39,384 nt of DNA from positions 1 through 39,384 of the forward strand of contig CAZSVI010000017.1 of NCBI GenBank assembly GCA_964610205.1. The letters run 5' to 3'. Position 1 is the first letter of the stretch; the number at the start of each line of letters is the position of its first letter. Shown here piece by piece: positions 38,570 through 39,384 of the stretch. This DNA comes from CAZSVI01 sp964610205 (GTDB lineage: Bacteria > Bacillota > Clostridia > DSM-8532). Under the pieces are notes generated by a model. The model was given only the letters and a program-made list of their open reading frames with translations. It had not been told where the DNA came from and did no database searches. Both the position numbers and the translations under genes were made by a program.

Positions 38570-39384
38570 ATGAAGTACTTAAAACACATCGCGGTGGTGC
38601 TTGTAGTATTGATGACGGCAGTACTGGTCATCGGCTGCGGGCAATCCTTGGAAAACACAAACGCAGATTCTGCCGCAGATTCCACCAGGTCCGTAACAGC
38701 CGCATTTGAGCCTAAACCAACAGCTATTGTCGTCACCGACATGACAGATCGTGAAATCTCACTTGACGCGCCGGCGGAAAGGATTGTCGCGCTCACCGCC
38801 TCCGATTGTGAGATCCTTTATGCCGTAGGTGCCGGCGATACGCTTGTCGGCCGTGGCGAATACTGTGACTATCCCGGAGAGGTAGCAAATGTTCCTGCGG
38901 TTCAGTCCGGTAATGGTACCAACATCGAACAGATCATTGCACTTAAGCCGCAAGTGGTTCTCATGAGCACAATGGCGCAAACGGAGGAGCAAACCGCAGC
39001 ACTGGAAGCGGCAGGTATTCAGGTGGTTATCAGCGATGCTCATGATATTGAGGGTGTGTATGCCGCCATCAAGCTGATAGGTGCCATCGCGGGAAAAAAC
39101 AATGAGGCGGCTGCTGTTATCGACAATATGAAAACGGCATTCGCGGAAATTTCCGACAAGGTAAAAGGCAACACAGGGAAGACTATTTATTTTGAAGTAT
39201 CACCTCTGGAATGGGGATTGTGGACGGCCGGAAAAGGCACCTTCATGGACGAATTGGCCACCATGCTGGGTTTAACCAACGCATTTGCGGATGTGAACGG
39301 GTGGGGAGAGATATCTCAGGAACAGGTTATTAAACGCGATCCCGACTACATAGTCACCATCACCATGTATTTCGGCGAGGGTCC
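38570..39384 (+). CDS. btuF: ABC importer substrate-binding lipoprotein, cobalamin/siderophore type (BtuF-like), partial
   Basis: The gene begins at ATG 38570 (SD GAAAGGGG) and runs off the window, so the C-terminus is missing (271 codons visible). The signal peptide ends in VIGC (lipidated Cys23). The periplasmic-binding-protein-2 fold shows ITDLAG-like TDMTDREISLDAPAERIVAL, ILYAVGAGDTLVGRGEYCDY, IEQIIALKPQVVLMS and FMDELATMLGLTNAF. Control by a cobalamin riboswitch points to corrinoid uptake rather than siderophores. Permease and ATPase genes are expected just beyond the window. Confidence 0.92.
   Translation, partial: MKYLKHIAVVLVVLMTAVLVIGCGQSLENTNADSAADSTRSVTAAFEPKPTAIVVTDMTDREISLDAPAERIVALTASDCEILYAVGAGDTLVGRGEYCDYPGEVANVPAVQSGNGTNIEQIIALKPQVVLMSTMAQTEEQTAALEAAGIQVVISDAHDIEGVYAAIKLIGAIAGKNNEAAAVIDNMKTAFAEISDKVKGNTGKTIYFEVSPLEWGLWTAGKGTFMDELATMLGLTNAFADVNGWGEISQEQVIKRDPDYIVTITMYFGEG

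Noticed and set aside
1..39384. CRISPR arrays, tRNA, rRNA or prophage
   Set aside because: No regularly spaced repeat-spacer units, no RNA gene signatures and no phage structural genes were seen; the heptad array at 34013-34150 has no spacers.

Overview
This looks like a chromosomal scaffold segment of a low-GC, endospore-forming Firmicute, most likely an anaerobic saccharolytic member of the Clostridia. Support: a gerABC-type spore germination operon, strong purine-rich ribosome binding sites, some TTG/GTG starts, TPP and cobalamin riboswitches, ROK and DeoR sugar regulators, and many sugar and sugar-phosphate enzymes. No rRNA, tRNA, CRISPR array or intact transposase was seen. A run of 100 N (37858-37957) is a scaffold join, so order and distance across it are not proven.

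Layout: (1) 287-4342, a germinant receptor operon (A, C and B subunits plus a small two-helix protein), followed by a converging cupin gene with a Met/Tyr/Cys/Pro-rich N-terminus. (2) 5431-9678, a ROK repressor divergent from a PfkB sugar kinase, a D-lyxose/mannose-type isomerase and mannitol-1-phosphate 5-dehydrogenase, which together could feed fructose-6-phosphate. (3) 9886-17964, a mixed region: a membrane PAS-GGDEF-HD-GYP protein, a family 8 glycosyltransferase, aldose 1-epimerase, tagaturonate epimerase (UxaE), a DUF3592-like membrane protein, a DUF2089/SHOCT-like pair and a DUF1294 protein. (4) 18104-21158, a TPP-riboswitch operon for thiamine-precursor uptake (thiamine-binding protein, permease, binding protein, ATPase). 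It is followed by an MFS transporter, an NfdA/YtcJ-type amidohydrolase with an apparently leaderless promoter, a nitroreductase and an ECF S-component. (5) 25968-37839, a DeoR-controlled catabolic cluster. (6) After the gap, a broken flavodoxin-like gene and a cobalamin-riboswitch-controlled lipoprotein of an ABC importer that runs off the end.

The most interesting part is region 5. It combines a rhamnulokinase-like FGGY kinase, an L-sorbose-1-phosphate reductase-like dehydrogenase (SorE type), a sorbitol-6-phosphate dehydrogenase-like SDR (SrlD type), a PHP-domain protein and a complete dedicated 2-oxoacid/acetoin-dehydrogenase-type complex (E2, E3 and a fused E1 alpha-beta), with no aldolase. 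I propose, as inference only, an aldolase-free route. The kinase makes a ketose 1-phosphate. The two dehydrogenases move the carbonyl from C2 to the other end, via the alditol phosphate. With a 6-deoxy sugar this gives a 1-deoxy-ketose 6-phosphate, which is chemically an acetoin analogue. The TPP/lipoyl complex would then cleave it to acetyl-CoA and a tetrose phosphate.

Several non-coding structures are also visible: four copies of a repressor-like box in the ROK/pfkB divergent promoter, a 40-bp palindrome before uxaE, a mirrored heptad-repeat array between E1 and srlD, a 108-bp segment with 10-bp inverted ends before E1, and a diverged repeat shared by two distant intergenic regions.
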